Shown: positions 1-10,167 of the stretch, one piece after another
Numbering within the stretch: position 1 is the first letter of the stretch
How the letters are laid out: each line of letters opens with the position of its first letter
Origin: Prosthecobacter sp.
Lineage (GTDB): Bacteria; Verrucomicrobiota; Verrucomicrobiia; Verrucomicrobiales; Verrucomicrobiaceae
NCBI GenBank assembly: GCA_030827515.1
Contig: JAUREI010000001.1
Location: 42,158 to 106,157, forward strand
Reading direction: 5' to 3'
DNA: 64,000 nt
The notes under the pieces: model-generated
The model's input: the letters and a program-made list of their open reading frames with translations, nothing else
What the model was told of the DNA's origin: nothing
Database searches by the model: none
Made by a program: the position numbers and the translations under genes

Positions 1-2463
1 ATCGAACTGGCCATGCCCGAGGCCAACGGCAAGAAAATCGGCTGGGGTTGGACCCACCTGCCGATTCTGCCACGCGAGTTCGAACTGAAGCCCATCGACG
101 ACAGCGCCGACCGTTACAAGGTGCTGATCCGCTTGATGAAACGGAAAGACGTCGACCGCCTCATCAACGCCTGCGATGCCGGCCGCGAGGGCGAACTGAT
201 CTTCCGTTACATTGTCGAGGCTGCCGGCATCAAGAAACCGGTTCAGCGACTTTGGATGCAGTCGATGACCCAGGGCGCCATTCTCGAAGCCTTCAAGAAA
301 CTGCGCAGCGACGACGAAATGCGCCCGTTGGCGGATGCCGCCAAGTGCCGCAGTGAATCCGACTGGCTGGTTGGCATCAATGCCACCCGCGCGCTCACCG
401 CTTTCAATTCCCGCAACGGCGGCTTTCGTCTGACTCCGGCCGGCCGTGTGCAGACACCCACCCTGACCATCCTCGCCAAGCGGGAACTGGAGATCCAGTC
501 GTTTGTGCCGCGCACCTACTATGAAGTGCACGCCCTCTTCGAGGTCCCTGCAGGACGGTATGAGGGGCGCTGGTTCGACGAGTCCTTCAAGAAGGACGAG
601 ACCGACGAGCACCGGAAGGCCGAGCGACTATGGGATGAAGCGCAGGCGCAGGCCATCGTCGATCGTTGCATCGGCAAGCCGGGCAGGATTGAGCAGACCA
701 CCAAGCCCACCAAGCAGGCCCCCCCGCTGCTCTACGACCTGACCAGTCTGCAGCGCGAGGCCAGCAACCGCTTTGGATTCTCCGCCCGCCGCACCCTGCA
801 AATCGCCCAGGCCCTGTATGAGAAGTACAAGGTTCTGACCTATCCGCGAACGGATTCCCGCTACCTTCCCGAGGATTACCTCGGCACCGTGAGCGACACC
901 CTGAAGACTTTCGCCAGCCACGACAGCCGCAAGCAGGATGCCCTGCCCCATGAACTTGGCACACATGCCGCCACCGCGCTTGACCAAGGCTGGGTGCGCC
1001 CCACCAAGCGTGTCTTCGACACTAGCAAGGTGAGCGACCACTTCGCCATCATCCCCACCGGCCTGATCCCGCCGAAGGAACTGCCTGAAGCCGAACAGAA
1101 GGTCTTCGACATGGTTTCCCGACGCTTTGTCGCCGTATTCTTCCCGCCCGCCGAGTTCGAGGTCACCACCCGAATCACCCGGGTCGGCCAGGACGCCTTC
1201 AAAAGCGATGGCAAGGTCATGATCGAGCCGGGTTGGCTCGCGGTCTATGGCCGTCGCGCCGCCGCCGAAGCTAGTGGCGAGGGCGACAACAAGGACCGCC
1301 TCATCGTTCAGGCCCGGGATGGCGACACCGCCAGCACGATCGACGCCAAAACCGAAGAACTGGCCACCAAGCCGCCGGCCCGCTTCAATGAAGCCACCCT
1401 GCTTTCTACGATGGAGAATGCCGGCAAATTCGTCGAGGACGAGGAACTGGCCGAGGCGATGAGCGAACGCGGCCTAGGCACGCCGGCAACTCGCGCGGCG
1501 ATCATCGAGGGATTGATCCAAGACAAGTACCTCGAACGCAACGGCCGCGAACTGTTCGTCACCGCCAAGGGCCTGGCCCTGATCGACCAGATCAGCCAGA
1601 TCGGCATCGAAGCGCTCAGCAGCCCGGAACTGACCGGCCAGTGGGAGTACAAGCTGCGCCAGATGGAGCATGCCCAGCTGGATCGAGCGAGTTTCATGCG
1701 CGACATCCGCAGCCTGACCACCGAGGTCGTCGAGAAAACGCGCGCCTATCTCAAAATTGCCAAGGATAAGGTCTATCCCGACTTCGAGGCCCGCTGCGGC
1801 CTGTGTGGCCAGCAGGGCTTCAAGCGAACCGAGGATCACCTCAGCTGCAAGAACCCGGACTGCAAGGTGCGCGTCTACAAGATCATCGCCGGCCGCACCC
1901 TCAGCGACGAGGAGATGCGTGACCTCCTGGAAAAACGCTTTCTGCCGCCCATGGAGGGTTTCCGCAGCCGCAAGGGCCAGGAGTTCACCGCCGGCATCGA
2001 GATCAAGGATGATGGCAAAACCGGGTTTGTCTTCGCCGGCGGCGAAAACGACCCCGACGCGCCACCGCCTTTCGACTTCAGCATCGCCACGCCGTTGGTG
2101 CCGACCTGCCCCGTCTGTGCCAAAAAGGGTCGAAAGGGCGCCATCTACGAAACTCCCGACAACTACGTCTGCAACGTGGCCGCCGGGGATCCCAAGGCCT
2201 GCAACGCCAAATTGCCCAAAACTCTCTGCCAAAAGGAGATCACGCCGGAGAACGCCATTCTGTTTTTCACCGACGGCAAGACTGGTCTGATCGAAGGAAT
2301 GATTTCCAAGCGCGGCCGTCCCTTCAAGGCCTTCCTGAGCTGCAAGGCCGGCGAAAAACGCCTGCTCGGCTGGGAGTTCCCGCCGCGCGAGGCCAAGCCG
2401 AAACCTGAAGGTGGCACCGCTCCCAAGCGCAAAAGCCGCTTCGGAAAAAAGGACCAGGCCTGA
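1..2463 (+). CDS. topB: DNA topoisomerase III (type IA), 5' end cut by window
   Basis: Type IA topoisomerase that relaxes or decatenates DNA through a transient 5'-phosphotyrosine link. The frame is open from base 1, so the start and roughly the first 60 residues of the TOPRIM domain lie upstream. Visible are the TOPRIM motif [11 protein letters not shown] (about residue 57), typical of TopB rather than TopA, and the active-site motif YPRTDSRYL with its tyrosine codon at 841. The C-terminal part carries cysteine clusters (CGLCGQQ near nt 1797, CPVC near nt 2107), which suggest zinc ribbons, and ends in a basic tail. At more than 816 residues it is longer than E. coli TopB, mainly because of this tail. 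It ends 18 bp before the AGE-family gene on the same strand. Confidence 0.93.
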   Translation: MELAMPEANGKKIGWGWTHLPILPREFELKPIDDSADRYKVLIRLMKRKDVDRLINACDAGREGELIFRYIVEAAGIKKPVQRLWMQSMTQGAILEAFKKLRSDDEMRPLADAAKCRSESDWLVGINATRALTAFNSRNGGFRLTPAGRVQTPTLTILAKRELEIQSFVPRTYYEVHALFEVPAGRYEGRWFDESFKKDETDEHRKAERLWDEAQAQAIVDRCIGKPGRIEQTTKPTKQAPPLLYDLTSLQREASNRFGFSARRTLQIAQALYEKYKVLTYPRTDSRYLPEDYLGTVSDTLKTFASHDSRKQDALPHELGTHAATALDQGWVRPTKRVFDTSKVSDHFAIIPTGLIPPKELPEAEQKVFDMVSRRFVAVFFPPAEFEVTTRITRVGQDAFKSDGKVMIEPGWLAVYGRRAAAEASGEGDNKDRLIVQARDGDTASTIDAKTEELATKPPARFNEATLLSTMENAGKFVEDEELAEAMSERGLGTPATRAAIIEGLIQDKYLERNGRELFVTAKGLALIDQISQIGIEALSSPELTGQWEYKLRQMEHAQLDRASFMRDIRSLTTEVVEKTRAYLKIAKDKVYPDFEARCGLCGQQGFKRTEDHLSCKNPDCKVRVYKIIAGRTLSDEEMRDLLEKRFLPPMEGFRSRKGQEFTAGIEIKDDGKTGFVFAGGENDPDAPPPFDFSIATPLVPTCPVCAKKGRKGAIYETPDNYVCNVAAGDPKACNAKLPKTLCQKEITPENAILFFTDGKTGLIEGMISKRGRPFKAFLSCKAGEKRLLGWEFPPREAKPKPEGGTAPKRKSRFGKKDQA

Positions 2464-2481
2464 CCCCCTCGCCACTCCGCC

Positions 2482-3699
2482 ATGAGCCCCTGCCCCAGCC
2501 TGACCACCGCGGAAGGACGGGAGCAACTCGCCGCATTCTACCGGGGGCAACTCGTCGACAACATTCTGCCGTTCTGGCTGCGCCACGGCATGGATGCCCG
2601 GCACGACGGCATTCTCACCTGCCTGGATCGCGACGGCAGCCTGGTCGACAGCGACAAGAGCATCTGGTTTCAGGGGCGATCCGCCTGGACATTCGCCACG
2701 CTTTACCAGCACGTCGAACCGCGCCGGGAGTGGATCGATGCGGCGGGTTCCTGCCTCAGTTTCCTGGACCGCCACGGTTATGCCACGGACGGCAAACTCT
2801 TCTTCACCGTCACCCGCGACGGTCACCCCCTGCGGATGCGTCGCTACGCCTTCAGCGAGGCCTTTGCGGCCATCGGGCACGCGGCCTATGCCCGGGCCAC
2901 GGGCGATCATCACTATCATGAGGCGGCCGTGCGCGACTTTGCCTCCTTTCTGAGGCTCTCCTTTGAGCCCGGCGGCATGAGCCCGAAGGTCAACGCCCAG
3001 ACCCGGCCCATGATCGGCATCGGCGCACCGATGATCGGCATCGCCACGGCCCAGGAACTGCGCGCCAACCTCGGCCATGTCGAGGTCGCCGGCCGCAGCG
3101 CCACCGAGTGGATCGACCGTTTCATCTACGAAATTGAGCGGCTATTCTTCAAGCCCGAACTCGATGCCCTCATGGAGACCGTGGCGCCGGACGGCAGCCT
3201 GATCGATCACTTCGACGGCCGCTGCCTGAACCCCGGCCACGCGATTGAGTGCGCCTGGTTCATCCTCCATGAGGGACGACTGCGCGGAGAAACCAGCTAC
3301 ATCCGCCTTGGGCTGCGCATTCTCGACGCCATGTGGCGGCGCGGCTGGGATGCCGAGCACGGCGGCTTTTTCTACTACCGCGATGTCTTCGACAAACCGG
3401 TGCAGGAATACTGGCAGGACATGAAGTTCTGGTGGCCCCACTGCGAAGCCCTCATCGCCGTCGCCCTGGCCTATCAGGTCAGTGGCGAGGACAAGTATGC
3501 GCGCCTGCACCAGCAGGTTCACGAATGGACTTTCAACCACTTCCCGGACCCGGAGTTTGGTGAATGGTACGGCTACCTGCATCGCGATGGCACTCCTTCC
3601 ACCCGACTCAAAGGCAACCTCTGGAAGGGGCCCTTCCACCTTCCGCGCATGCTCGACTACCTGTCACGTCTTCTGGCTGAGCCGGCGAACGCACGCTGA
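2482..3699 (+). CDS. N-acylglucosamine 2-epimerase (AGE) family protein
   Basis: A 405-residue protein of the AGE/RenBP (alpha/alpha)6-barrel family, whose members interconvert N-acetylglucosamine/N-acetylmannosamine, mannose/glucose or cellobiose-type sugars. Recognisable blocks are KSIWFQGRSAWTFA near residue 55, RRYAFSEAFAAIG near residue 117, a hairpin-rich centre with HAIECAWFI near residue 253, and the C-terminal catalytic-site block KFWWPHCEALIA near residue 315. No signal peptide is seen, so it is probably cytoplasmic. It follows topB by 18 bp and its stop lies 9 bp from the convergent sigma-factor stop. The substrate cannot be decided from sequence alone; sialic-acid-type catabolism is one option given the sialate O-acetylesterase at 12.5 kb, but that is inference. 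Confidence 0.85.
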   Translation: MSPCPSLTTAEGREQLAAFYRGQLVDNILPFWLRHGMDARHDGILTCLDRDGSLVDSDKSIWFQGRSAWTFATLYQHVEPRREWIDAAGSCLSFLDRHGYATDGKLFFTVTRDGHPLRMRRYAFSEAFAAIGHAAYARATGDHHYHEAAVRDFASFLRLSFEPGGMSPKVNAQTRPMIGIGAPMIGIATAQELRANLGHVEVAGRSATEWIDRFIYEIERLFFKPELDALMETVAPDGSLIDHFDGRCLNPGHAIECAWFILHEGRLRGETSYIRLGLRILDAMWRRGWDAEHGGFFYYRDVFDKPVQEYWQDMKFWWPHCEALIAVALAYQVSGEDKYARLHQQVHEWTFNHFPDPEFGEWYGYLHRDGTPSTRLKGNLWKGPFHLPRMLDYLSRLLAEPANAR

Positions 3700-3708
3700 G
3701 GGAGGAGC

Positions 3709-4374
3709 TTAGAGCATCGTGTGCTCTAGCGCCTGCACCTCTTTCTTCACCAGAGCACCGACACGGTGCTTGGCAAGGTAGACCTGGGCGGCGTTGATGC
3801 CGAGCGCCTCGCTGGTCTTCTTCACGCCCCAGCCCTTCATGACGTAACAGTCGAAGATCTGAAACTGACGGGGAGAGACCTTGGCCTTGACCCGCTCCAA
3901 GGCGGCGGCCGTGATGTTGTCGCGCCACTCGCGGTCCCAGATCTTTTCCAGCATGTTGTCCTTCTCGTTGGAAAGACGGTCGAGAGCTAGATTGCTGGAC
4001 TCCTCACTGTCGGCGTTGCCCTGGTCAGCCAGCGAGGGCTGGCGCTTGCGCGCACGAAAGACATCGAGCACACGCCAACGGGTCATCTGCAGAAGCCATG
4101 CCTTGAAGGAACCGGCGCGGGGGTCATACTGGCCCTTCTGGACCTGGCGGGCAATGGCAATGATGGTCTCCTGGATGACATCAAAGGCCTCTTCACGGGT
4201 CAGGCCGGCCTTGGTGGCCACACTGTAAATGAGGCGCCAGTAGGTCTGATAAAACTCATTCCAGGTGCGCTGATCCTCCCAATTGTTGAGACGCTCAATC
4301 AGGCTCTTGCGGGTCTTCTCCCACAGGCCTTTCTCTTTTTTGGCTTCTTCTGGAATGTCGGGCGTCTCCTCCAT
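3709..4374 (-). CDS. ECF-type RNA polymerase sigma factor
   Basis: A 221-residue sigma-70 family factor with only regions 2 and 4. Region 2 spans about residues 40-115 (DVIQETIIAIAR, FKAWLLQMTRWRVLD) and region 4 about 165-215 (SPRQFQIFDCYVMKGWGVKKTSEALG, a helix-turn-helix). A charged, gap-filled linker (residues 118-150) separates them. The unusually long basic N-terminus (residues 1-35) and this layout fit the sigma factors expanded in Verrucomicrobiota and Planctomycetota. No anti-sigma gene is adjacent: the neighbours are a convergent sugar epimerase and a divergent NAD-dependent epimerase. Control may therefore be by phosphorylation or by a distant partner; this is inference. Confidence 0.85.
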   Translation of the reverse strand: MEETPDIPEEAKKEKGLWEKTRKSLIERLNNWEDQRTWNEFYQTYWRLIYSVATKAGLTREEAFDVIQETIIAIARQVQKGQYDPRAGSFKAWLLQMTRWRVLDVFRARKRQPSLADQGNADSEESSNLALDRLSNEKDNMLEKIWDREWRDNITAAALERVKAKVSPRQFQIFDCYVMKGWGVKKTSEALGINAAQVYLAKHRVGALVKKEVQALEHTML

Positions 4375-4565
4375 TACTGGAATCCATAGTCACCGCTTGT
4401 CCGCCCATGTCAAACGGCGGATGCACCCCCTCCACCACCGTGAAAAAAAGGTTTTTCTATCGTTTTTCGCTTCTTTTCACCGCCCGACGCCTCCCGCGGT
4501 TGCACAGGCTCCGGCCCCGGTGCTAAAATGGGCTTTCCCATGCTCCGAACTGCCGGAACCCCTTC
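4375..4565. promoter_or_regulatory. Divergent promoter region between the sigma factor and nucleotide-sugar epimerase genes
   Basis: The longest intergenic region in the window (191 bp). For the plus-strand epimerase an extended -10 TGCTAAAAT is visible (TAAAAT at 4524-4529), with a weak -35 TTGCAC at 4500-4505 and 18-bp spacing, placing transcription about 30 nt before the ATG. For the minus-strand sigma gene a perfect TTGACA lies at 4414-4409, with only a poor -10 (GACTAT, 4391-4386) at 17-bp spacing. Between them an A/T-rich block at about 4440-4480 has outer arms GTGAAAA and TTTTCAC in inverted orientation, a possible operator. These are motif matches by eye only. Confidence 0.4.
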
Positions 4566-5537
4566 ATGAAGATCCTCGTCACCGGCGGCGCCGGATTCAT
4601 TGGCTCGCACACGGTCGAACGCCTGCTCCGCGATGGTGCCGGCGAGGTGACGGTGCTGGACAACTTCAACGACTACTACAATCCCGCCATCAAGCGGCGC
4701 AATCTGGCGGCAGCAGCCGACCGCATCAACCTGTGCGAAGGCGACCTCACCGACGCCGCCTTCGTCCGCGACGTGTTCGAAAAGGGTCGTTTCGACTCCG
4801 TCATCCACCTCGCGGCCCGTGCCGGGGTTCGTCCCTCGATCGCCGAACCCGAACTCTACATCGACACCAACATCAAGGGCACCTTCCATCTTTTGGAAAA
4901 CGCCCGCCGGACCGGCTGCACCCAGTTCGTTTTTGCCAGCAGTTCCTCGGTCTATGGCGTCAACACCAAGGTGCCCTTCAGCGAGGAGGACCCGATCCTG
5001 CAAACGATCAGTCCGTATGCCATGACCAAGATGGCCGGCGAACAGATGTGCTCGAACTACAGCCACTTGTATGGACTGCGCACCGTCTGCCTGCGCTTCT
5101 TCACGGTCTACGGCCCCCGCCAGCGCCCGGACCTGGCGATTTCCAAGTTCACCCGCCTCATCGAGGACGGCCTGCCCATCGACAAATACGGCAGCGGCGG
5201 CACCGCCCGCGACTACACCTACATTGACGACATCGTCGAGGGCGTCATTGGCGCCCTTCACCTGAGCAGCGGCCCGCTCTGCCAGATCGTCAACCTTGGC
5301 GGCTCCCAGACTGTGACCCTGAACGAACTCATTGCCACCCTCGAGTCCGCCGTCGGCAAACAGGCCCTCATCAACGCCTTGCCTGACCAACCGGGAGACG
5401 TGCCCCTCACCTCGGCCGACGTCAGCAAGGCGGCGCGACTGCTCGGATTCCGCCCGCAAACGCGCGTCGCCGAGGGAGTCGCCCGCTACGTCGAATGGTT
5501 CCGTCAGATGCGTCGCGACGGCGTGGTGGTCTGCTGA
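4566..5537 (+). CDS. NAD-dependent nucleotide-sugar epimerase/dehydratase (UDP-glucuronate 4-epimerase-like)
   Basis: A 323-residue extended short-chain dehydrogenase acting on a UDP- or GDP-sugar, most likely a 4-epimerase supplying activated sugars for surface polysaccharide. The NAD-binding motif TGGAGFIGS is at residues 6-14, the catalytic SSSVYG near 124, and the YxxxK pair at Tyr151/Lys155 (YAMTK). The block RFFTVYGPRQRPDLAI and the C-terminal DVSKAARLLGF pattern match UDP-glucuronate/UDP-glucose epimerase-like proteins. Length is normal for the family. It converges on hisS with 23 bp between the stops. Galactose, glucuronate and GDP-mannose specificities cannot be separated here. Confidence 0.85.
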   Translation: MKILVTGGAGFIGSHTVERLLRDGAGEVTVLDNFNDYYNPAIKRRNLAAAADRINLCEGDLTDAAFVRDVFEKGRFDSVIHLAARAGVRPSIAEPELYIDTNIKGTFHLLENARRTGCTQFVFASSSSVYGVNTKVPFSEEDPILQTISPYAMTKMAGEQMCSNYSHLYGLRTVCLRFFTVYGPRQRPDLAISKFTRLIEDGLPIDKYGSGGTARDYTYIDDIVEGVIGALHLSSGPLCQIVNLGGSQTVTLNELIATLESAVGKQALINALPDQPGDVPLTSADVSKAARLLGFRPQTRVAEGVARYVEWFRQMRRDGVVVC

Positions 5538-5560
5538 CGCCCGAGACCACGAGTCGCGAA

Positions 5561-6850
5561 TCAGGCAAGCAGGGGTCCACGCAGCGGTTCGGCCAGGGCC
5601 GACTGCACGCTGGTCACCACCGCCTCCGCCGCCACCTCGGACTGCTCGCGGCTGACCAGGTTTTTGACCATGACCTGCGGGTATTCGGCACCGAAGACCA
5701 CGGCAAATCGGGCATTCTGGTTTTCCGCAGCCTGGAACTGCTTGTTCACCTTTTGCGGGGCCATGCTGTAATCGGTCTTCACTCCTGCCCTGCGCAGGGC
5801 CTGCACAGCCGCCAGGGCCGGTGCCCGCTGCGCCTCATCGGCAACCACCACATAGACATCAACCCCCTGCGCAGCATTGAGGTAATCGGTCAGGCGGGCC
5901 TGGGCCGACGGGGTCTTGGAAAGCAGGATGCCCAGGACCACATCCCCCATGGCGAAGCCTGCGGCGGGCATGTCGACGCCACCATCACTGATCAGGGCGC
6001 AGAGACGGTCGTAGCGACCACCGCCTGCAACGGCACGCAGTCCATGCCTGACATCGAAGACCTCGAATACAGTGCCGGTATAGTAGGCCAGTCCCCGAAC
6101 GATGGAGGCGTCGATCTTGACGCAGTCCCACAAACCGCGCGCCGTAAGGTCGACACGCAGGTCGGTAAAGGCGGGATGGCTTTCATCGGTGCCGGCCATG
6201 AAGTCACGCACGACTTCCAACTGCAGGCCAATGGCGGTGAGTCTGGCAGCGGTTTCCTCGGGTTTGGCCCTTTCAATTTTGTCCACGATCTGCAGGAAGG
6301 CCGGCGCATGCTCATCGGCCACCCCCTGGTCGCGCAGGAACTGGTTCCAGATCTCGCGGTTGCTCAGACGGATGCGAAAATCTTCCCGCTGCAGCCCAAA
6401 GTCGAGCATCACCTCGACCGCTAGGGCGATCAATTCGGCGTCGGCCCCGGGCGAGGCATCCCCCAGGATGTCGGCGTTGAACTGGATGAACTCCCGGGTG
6501 CGCCCCTCCTGGGGTTCCTCATAGCGAAAGCAGGACCCAATCTGGAACCACTTGAGCGGCTTCTTGAAATCCCGCTGTCGGGCCGTGGCCATGCGCGCCA
6601 GTGATGGGGTCACTTCCGGGCGCAGGGCGATCTCGCGCTGGGCCTTGTCCTCGAAGCAAAACAACTGGCTGGTGATCTCATCGCCGCTTTTCTTGCGGTA
6701 CAGGTCGGTGCTTTCGATCACCGGTGCCTCGTATTCGAGAAAACCGCAGCGGCGAGCGGCGGCACGCCAGGTGTCGGTGACATAGTTGCGCAACGCGCAC
6801 TCCCGGGGGAAGAAGTCGCGAAAGCCTTTGACGGTGCGGAAGGAGGCCAT
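5561..6850 (-). CDS. hisS: Histidyl-tRNA synthetase
   Basis: A 429-residue class II aminoacyl-tRNA synthetase that charges tRNA-His in the cytoplasm. The start MASFRTVKGFRDFFP carries the typical motif-1 lead. Motif 2 is visible as CFRYEEPQEGRTREFIQFNADILG (two blocks near residues 113-135), the histidine-binding LAYYTGTVFEVF near residue 264 and GGGRYDRL near residue 282. The C-terminal anticodon-binding domain covers roughly residues 335-425 with ALRRAGVKTDY. Length matches the bacterial family. It is divergent from recF with a 53-bp gap and convergent with the epimerase. Confidence 0.95.
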   Translation of the reverse strand: MASFRTVKGFRDFFPRECALRNYVTDTWRAAARRCGFLEYEAPVIESTDLYRKKSGDEITSQLFCFEDKAQREIALRPEVTPSLARMATARQRDFKKPLKWFQIGSCFRYEEPQEGRTREFIQFNADILGDASPGADAELIALAVEVMLDFGLQREDFRIRLSNREIWNQFLRDQGVADEHAPAFLQIVDKIERAKPEETAARLTAIGLQLEVVRDFMAGTDESHPAFTDLRVDLTARGLWDCVKIDASIVRGLAYYTGTVFEVFDVRHGLRAVAGGGRYDRLCALISDGGVDMPAAGFAMGDVVLGILLSKTPSAQARLTDYLNAAQGVDVYVVVADEAQRAPALAAVQALRRAGVKTDYSMAPQKVNKQFQAAENQNARFAVVFGAEYPQVMVKNLVSREQSEVAAEAVVTSVQSALAEPLRGPLLA

Positions 6851-6903
6851 TAGAAGGGCCGGACTGATGCCCGCCAGGCCTGCAAGTTCAACCGTTTTTC
6901 CCG

Positions 6904-7965
6904 ATGCTGACCGAGCTGTTCGCGCGTGACTTCCGCTGCTTCGCGGAGTGCCGGCTGCAGCCTCACCCGGAACTGACGCTGCTGGTGGGGCGCAATGCCC
7001 AGGGAAAGACCTCCCTGCTGGAGGCGGCCTGCGTGCTGCTGCGCCTGCAGTCGCCGCGCACCACCACCCGGACCGAACTGATTCGCCTTGGCACGGCCAA
7101 CTGCCTGATCGAAGGCCGTTTCAGCGAACAAGGCCTGCGCTTCGCCCAGAATGAGCGCGTGCGGCGGGTGGCCGTGGATGGCGCACCCTGCCCGCGCACG
7201 GCCGACTACCTCGCACGCAGCGGGCGGGTGGTCTGGATGGATCACCGCGACATGGGCCTGCTGCGCGGCGGCGCTGAACAGCGGCGCCGCTACCTTGATT
7301 TTGCCGCCAGCCAGATTTTTGCCGATTACCTGCCCGCCCTGCGCGGCTACGAACGGGCACTGAGGGGCCGCAACCACGTGCTCAAACGTGATGCCACCAT
7401 CTCCTGGCGGCAGGCGGATGCCTTTGCCGGGGTCATGGACGGTTTTGCGCGCGTCCTGCGCGCCCGGCGAGCGGAGCTGACCGGAGCGCTCGCCCCTGAA
7501 ACCGCCCGTGCCCACGCCCACCTCTCCGCCAAAGCCGAAGCGGCGGAAATCGCCCACCTCTCCGGCCAGGAGCAGAACGATCTCGCGGCCCAGCTCGCCG
7601 GTCTTCGCGCCGAGGAACAGCGCCAGCGGGTCACCCTCGCCGGCCCCCATCGGGACGACCTTGCCCTGCGGCTCAACGGCCTCGATGCCACCGCCTTTGC
7701 CTCCGAAGGCCAGCAGCGCAGCCTGGCCGTGGCCCTCAAGGTCGCGCAGGCGCGCGTGCTGGAGGCGGCCTGCGGCATCCCTCCCCTGCTCTTGATCGAC
7801 GACGTCTTCGGCGAACTTGATGCCCATCGGCGCCGCGCCCTGCTCGAACTGCTGCCTGCCGGCACCCAGAAGATCCTGACCACCACGAGTCTGGAATGGG
7901 CATCGGCCGACGGCGTCAACGGCGACGTCTGGCGCGTTGAGGGCGCGCAGGTTTACCGGGATTGA
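6904..7965 (+). CDS. recF: DNA replication and repair protein RecF
   Basis: A 353-residue SMC-like ATPase that helps load RecA at single-strand gaps. The Walker A motif GRNAQGKTSLLEA is near residue 29, a coiled-coil-like arm spans about residues 150-260, the signature region FASEGQQRSLAVALK is near residue 262, and Walker B LLIDDVFGELD is near residue 297. Length is close to the usual 350-370. Unlike the classical dnaA-dnaN-recF arrangement, it sits between divergent hisS and convergent glgB, so it is probably monocistronic. Its stop is 9 bp from the glgB stop. Confidence 0.93.
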   Translation: MLTELFARDFRCFAECRLQPHPELTLLVGRNAQGKTSLLEAACVLLRLQSPRTTTRTELIRLGTANCLIEGRFSEQGLRFAQNERVRRVAVDGAPCPRTADYLARSGRVVWMDHRDMGLLRGGAEQRRRYLDFAASQIFADYLPALRGYERALRGRNHVLKRDATISWRQADAFAGVMDGFARVLRARRAELTGALAPETARAHAHLSAKAEAAEIAHLSGQEQNDLAAQLAGLRAEEQRQRVTLAGPHRDDLALRLNGLDATAFASEGQQRSLAVALKVAQARVLEAACGIPPLLLIDDVFGELDAHRRRALLELLPAGTQKILTTTSLEWASADGVNGDVWRVEGAQVYRD

Positions 7966-7974
7966 ACCCGCCCC

Positions 7975-10167
7975 CTAGGCCTGCCCGAGAAAGACCGTGC
8001 CAAGCGGGGGCAGGTCGATGAGGATGCTGTAAGGCCGCCCCTGCCAGGTGGTCTCGCCGGCCGGAAGCGGCAGCGGATTGATCATGCCACTGCCGGCGTA
8101 CCCCGGGGCATCCGTGTTGAGCAGTTCACGATAACTGCCCGGTTTGGCAACACCCACGCGGTAGCCCTTGCGCGGCACCGGCGTGGCATTGACGATGACA
8201 TAGACACTGCCGCCCTGCCGGTCGCGACGGACAAAGGCAAAGATGCTGTGATCGGCGTCACCCGCATCCAGCCATTCGAAACCCGCCGCCTCATGATCGG
8301 CCTCATGGAGGGCCGGGGTGGTTCGGTAGAGCCAGTTGAGATCCTGCACCAGTTTCTGTGCAGCCGCGTGCTCCTCGCCCAGGAACAGGTGCCAGTCGAG
8401 GCTCCGCGCGTGGTTCCATTCGTTCCACTGGGCAAATTCACCTCCCATGAAGAGCAGTTTTTTCCCGGGATGCGCCCACATCCATGCATAGAAGAGGCGG
8501 AGGTTGGCGAACTTCTGCCAGCGGTCCCCCGGCATCTTGTTGATCAGACTGCCCTTGCCATGCACCACCTCGTCGTGACTGAGGACGAGGATGAAGTTTT
8601 CATCGTAGGCGTAGAGCATGGAGAAAGTGGCTTCCCCGTGGTGATACTTCCGGTGGACCGGCTCCTCCTGCATGTAGTGAAGGCTGTCGTTCATCCAGCC
8701 CATGTTCCACTTGAAGCCGAAACCCAGTCCACCCGCATCCGTCGGTTTGGAAACCCCGGGCCAGGCCGTGCTCTCCTCGGCGATGATCGTGATGCCCGGG
8801 TGTTTCTCGTAGCAGACACGGTTGAGTTCGCGCAGGAAATCGATGGCCTCAAGGTTCTCGCGGCCTCCATACTTGTTCGGCACCCAGGCCCAGGGCTTGC
8901 GCGAATAGTCGAGGTAAAGCATTGATGCGACGGCGTCAACGCGCAGGCCGTCGATGTGGAATTCCTCCAGCCAGAACAGGGCGTTGGCGAATAGGAAGTT
9001 CTTCACCTCGGCACGACCGTAGTTGAAGATGAGAGTTCCCCAGTCCTGATGCTCGCCCTGGCGTGGGTCGGCGTGTTCATAGAGTGCGGTGCCGTCAAAC
9101 TTGGCGAGTCCGTGGGCATCCTTCGGGAAATGTCCGGGCACCCAATCGAGGATGACCCCAAGACCGGCCTGGTGGCAGCGGTCAACAAACTGACGAAACT
9201 CGTCGGGATTGCCGAAGCGACTGGTAGGCGCGAAGTAACCGGTGATCTGGTATCCCCACGAGCCGTCAAAGGGATGCTCGGCCACCGGCATCAATTCGAT
9301 GTGCGTGAAGTTGAGGGACTTGACGTAGGGGATGAGGTCATCCGCCAGTTCCAGGTAGGATTTGGGCCTGTTCCCCTGCTCTGGGATGCGCTTCCATGAA
9401 CCGAGATGCACCTCGTAAACGCTCATTGGGGCGCGATAGAGGTCGGTGCGGGCGCGCTTCTCCATCCACTCCTGATCGCTCCACTGGTAACGATCGAGGT
9501 CAAAGACCAGGCTGGCTGTCTGCACGCCATGCTGGCCAAAAAAGCCCACCGGGTCCGATTTCAGCAGAAGGTGGCCCTCGGCGGTGAGAACTTCGAACTT
9601 GTAGTGGCTCAGTTCGACGATGGCCGGCAGGAAGATTTCCCAGATGCCGCCTTCAATGCGGAGGCGCATGGGGTTGATGCGACCATCCCAGTCATTGAAG
9701 TCGCCAACCACCGAAACACGGCGGGCATTGGGCGCCCAGACCGCAAATTGCACGCCGCTGACACCGTCGATGGTGCGCGGCCGCGCCCCCAGGCATTCCC
9801 AGAGACGCTGATGGGTACCCTCCCGGAAAAAATAAATGTCCTGCTCGCCCAACAGCGGCGGAAATGAATAGGGATCGGCACTGCGGGTGACGCGACCGTC
9901 ATAACCGACCACTTCCAGCTCATAGGCAAGACAACCGGGAAGTTCCGCCACAAACAGGCCGTGATGATGTTCGCGACGCATCGGCCAGGCCCCGCTGCCA
10001 TCACGTGCCAGCACCCGAACCGCGTGAGCCTTGGGGAGGAAGGCTCGCACCGTCACGCCACCTCCGGGCTCCACCTGCGGGCCAAGAAACCCGAAGGGAT
10101 CTCCGTGACGGGCTTCCAGGAGGGCGAGGGCGTCAGTGGAGAAACCAGGCTCGTCGTTCAGGCTCAT
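7975..10167 (-). CDS. glgB: 1,4-alpha-glucan branching enzyme (GH13)
   Basis: A 730-residue glycogen branching enzyme that forms alpha-1,6 branches. The start at 10167 (MSLNDEPGF) is chosen because the conserved N-terminal carbohydrate-binding block RHGDPFGFLG follows about 20 residues later; the frame is open further upstream but that extension lies inside the glycosyltransferase gene. The catalytic domain shows DGLRVDAVASMLYLDYSR (nucleophile Asp), IIAEESTAWP (acid/base Glu) and VLSHDEVVHGKGS (third acid). It overlaps the upstream glycosyltransferase by 35 bp, indicating cotranscription and coupled translation. No glgA, glgC or glgP lies in the window. Confidence 0.95.
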   Translation of the reverse strand: MSLNDEPGFSTDALALLEARHGDPFGFLGPQVEPGGGVTVRAFLPKAHAVRVLARDGSGAWPMRREHHHGLFVAELPGCLAYELEVVGYDGRVTRSADPYSFPPLLGEQDIYFFREGTHQRLWECLGARPRTIDGVSGVQFAVWAPNARRVSVVGDFNDWDGRINPMRLRIEGGIWEIFLPAIVELSHYKFEVLTAEGHLLLKSDPVGFFGQHGVQTASLVFDLDRYQWSDQEWMEKRARTDLYRAPMSVYEVHLGSWKRIPEQGNRPKSYLELADDLIPYVKSLNFTHIELMPVAEHPFDGSWGYQITGYFAPTSRFGNPDEFRQFVDRCHQAGLGVILDWVPGHFPKDAHGLAKFDGTALYEHADPRQGEHQDWGTLIFNYGRAEVKNFLFANALFWLEEFHIDGLRVDAVASMLYLDYSRKPWAWVPNKYGGRENLEAIDFLRELNRVCYEKHPGITIIAEESTAWPGVSKPTDAGGLGFGFKWNMGWMNDSLHYMQEEPVHRKYHHGEATFSMLYAYDENFILVLSHDEVVHGKGSLINKMPGDRWQKFANLRLFYAWMWAHPGKKLLFMGGEFAQWNEWNHARSLDWHLFLGEEHAAAQKLVQDLNWLYRTTPALHEADHEAAGFEWLDAGDADHSIFAFVRRDRQGGSVYVIVNATPVPRKGYRVGVAKPGSYRELLNTDAPGYAGSGMINPLPLPAGETTWQGRPYSILIDLPPLGTVFLGQA

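Noticed and set aside
1474-3078. Long open frame on the minus strand opposite topB and the AGE gene
   Set aside because: No recognisable domain, low-complexity composition, and fully antisense to two well-supported genes; expected in GC-rich DNA.
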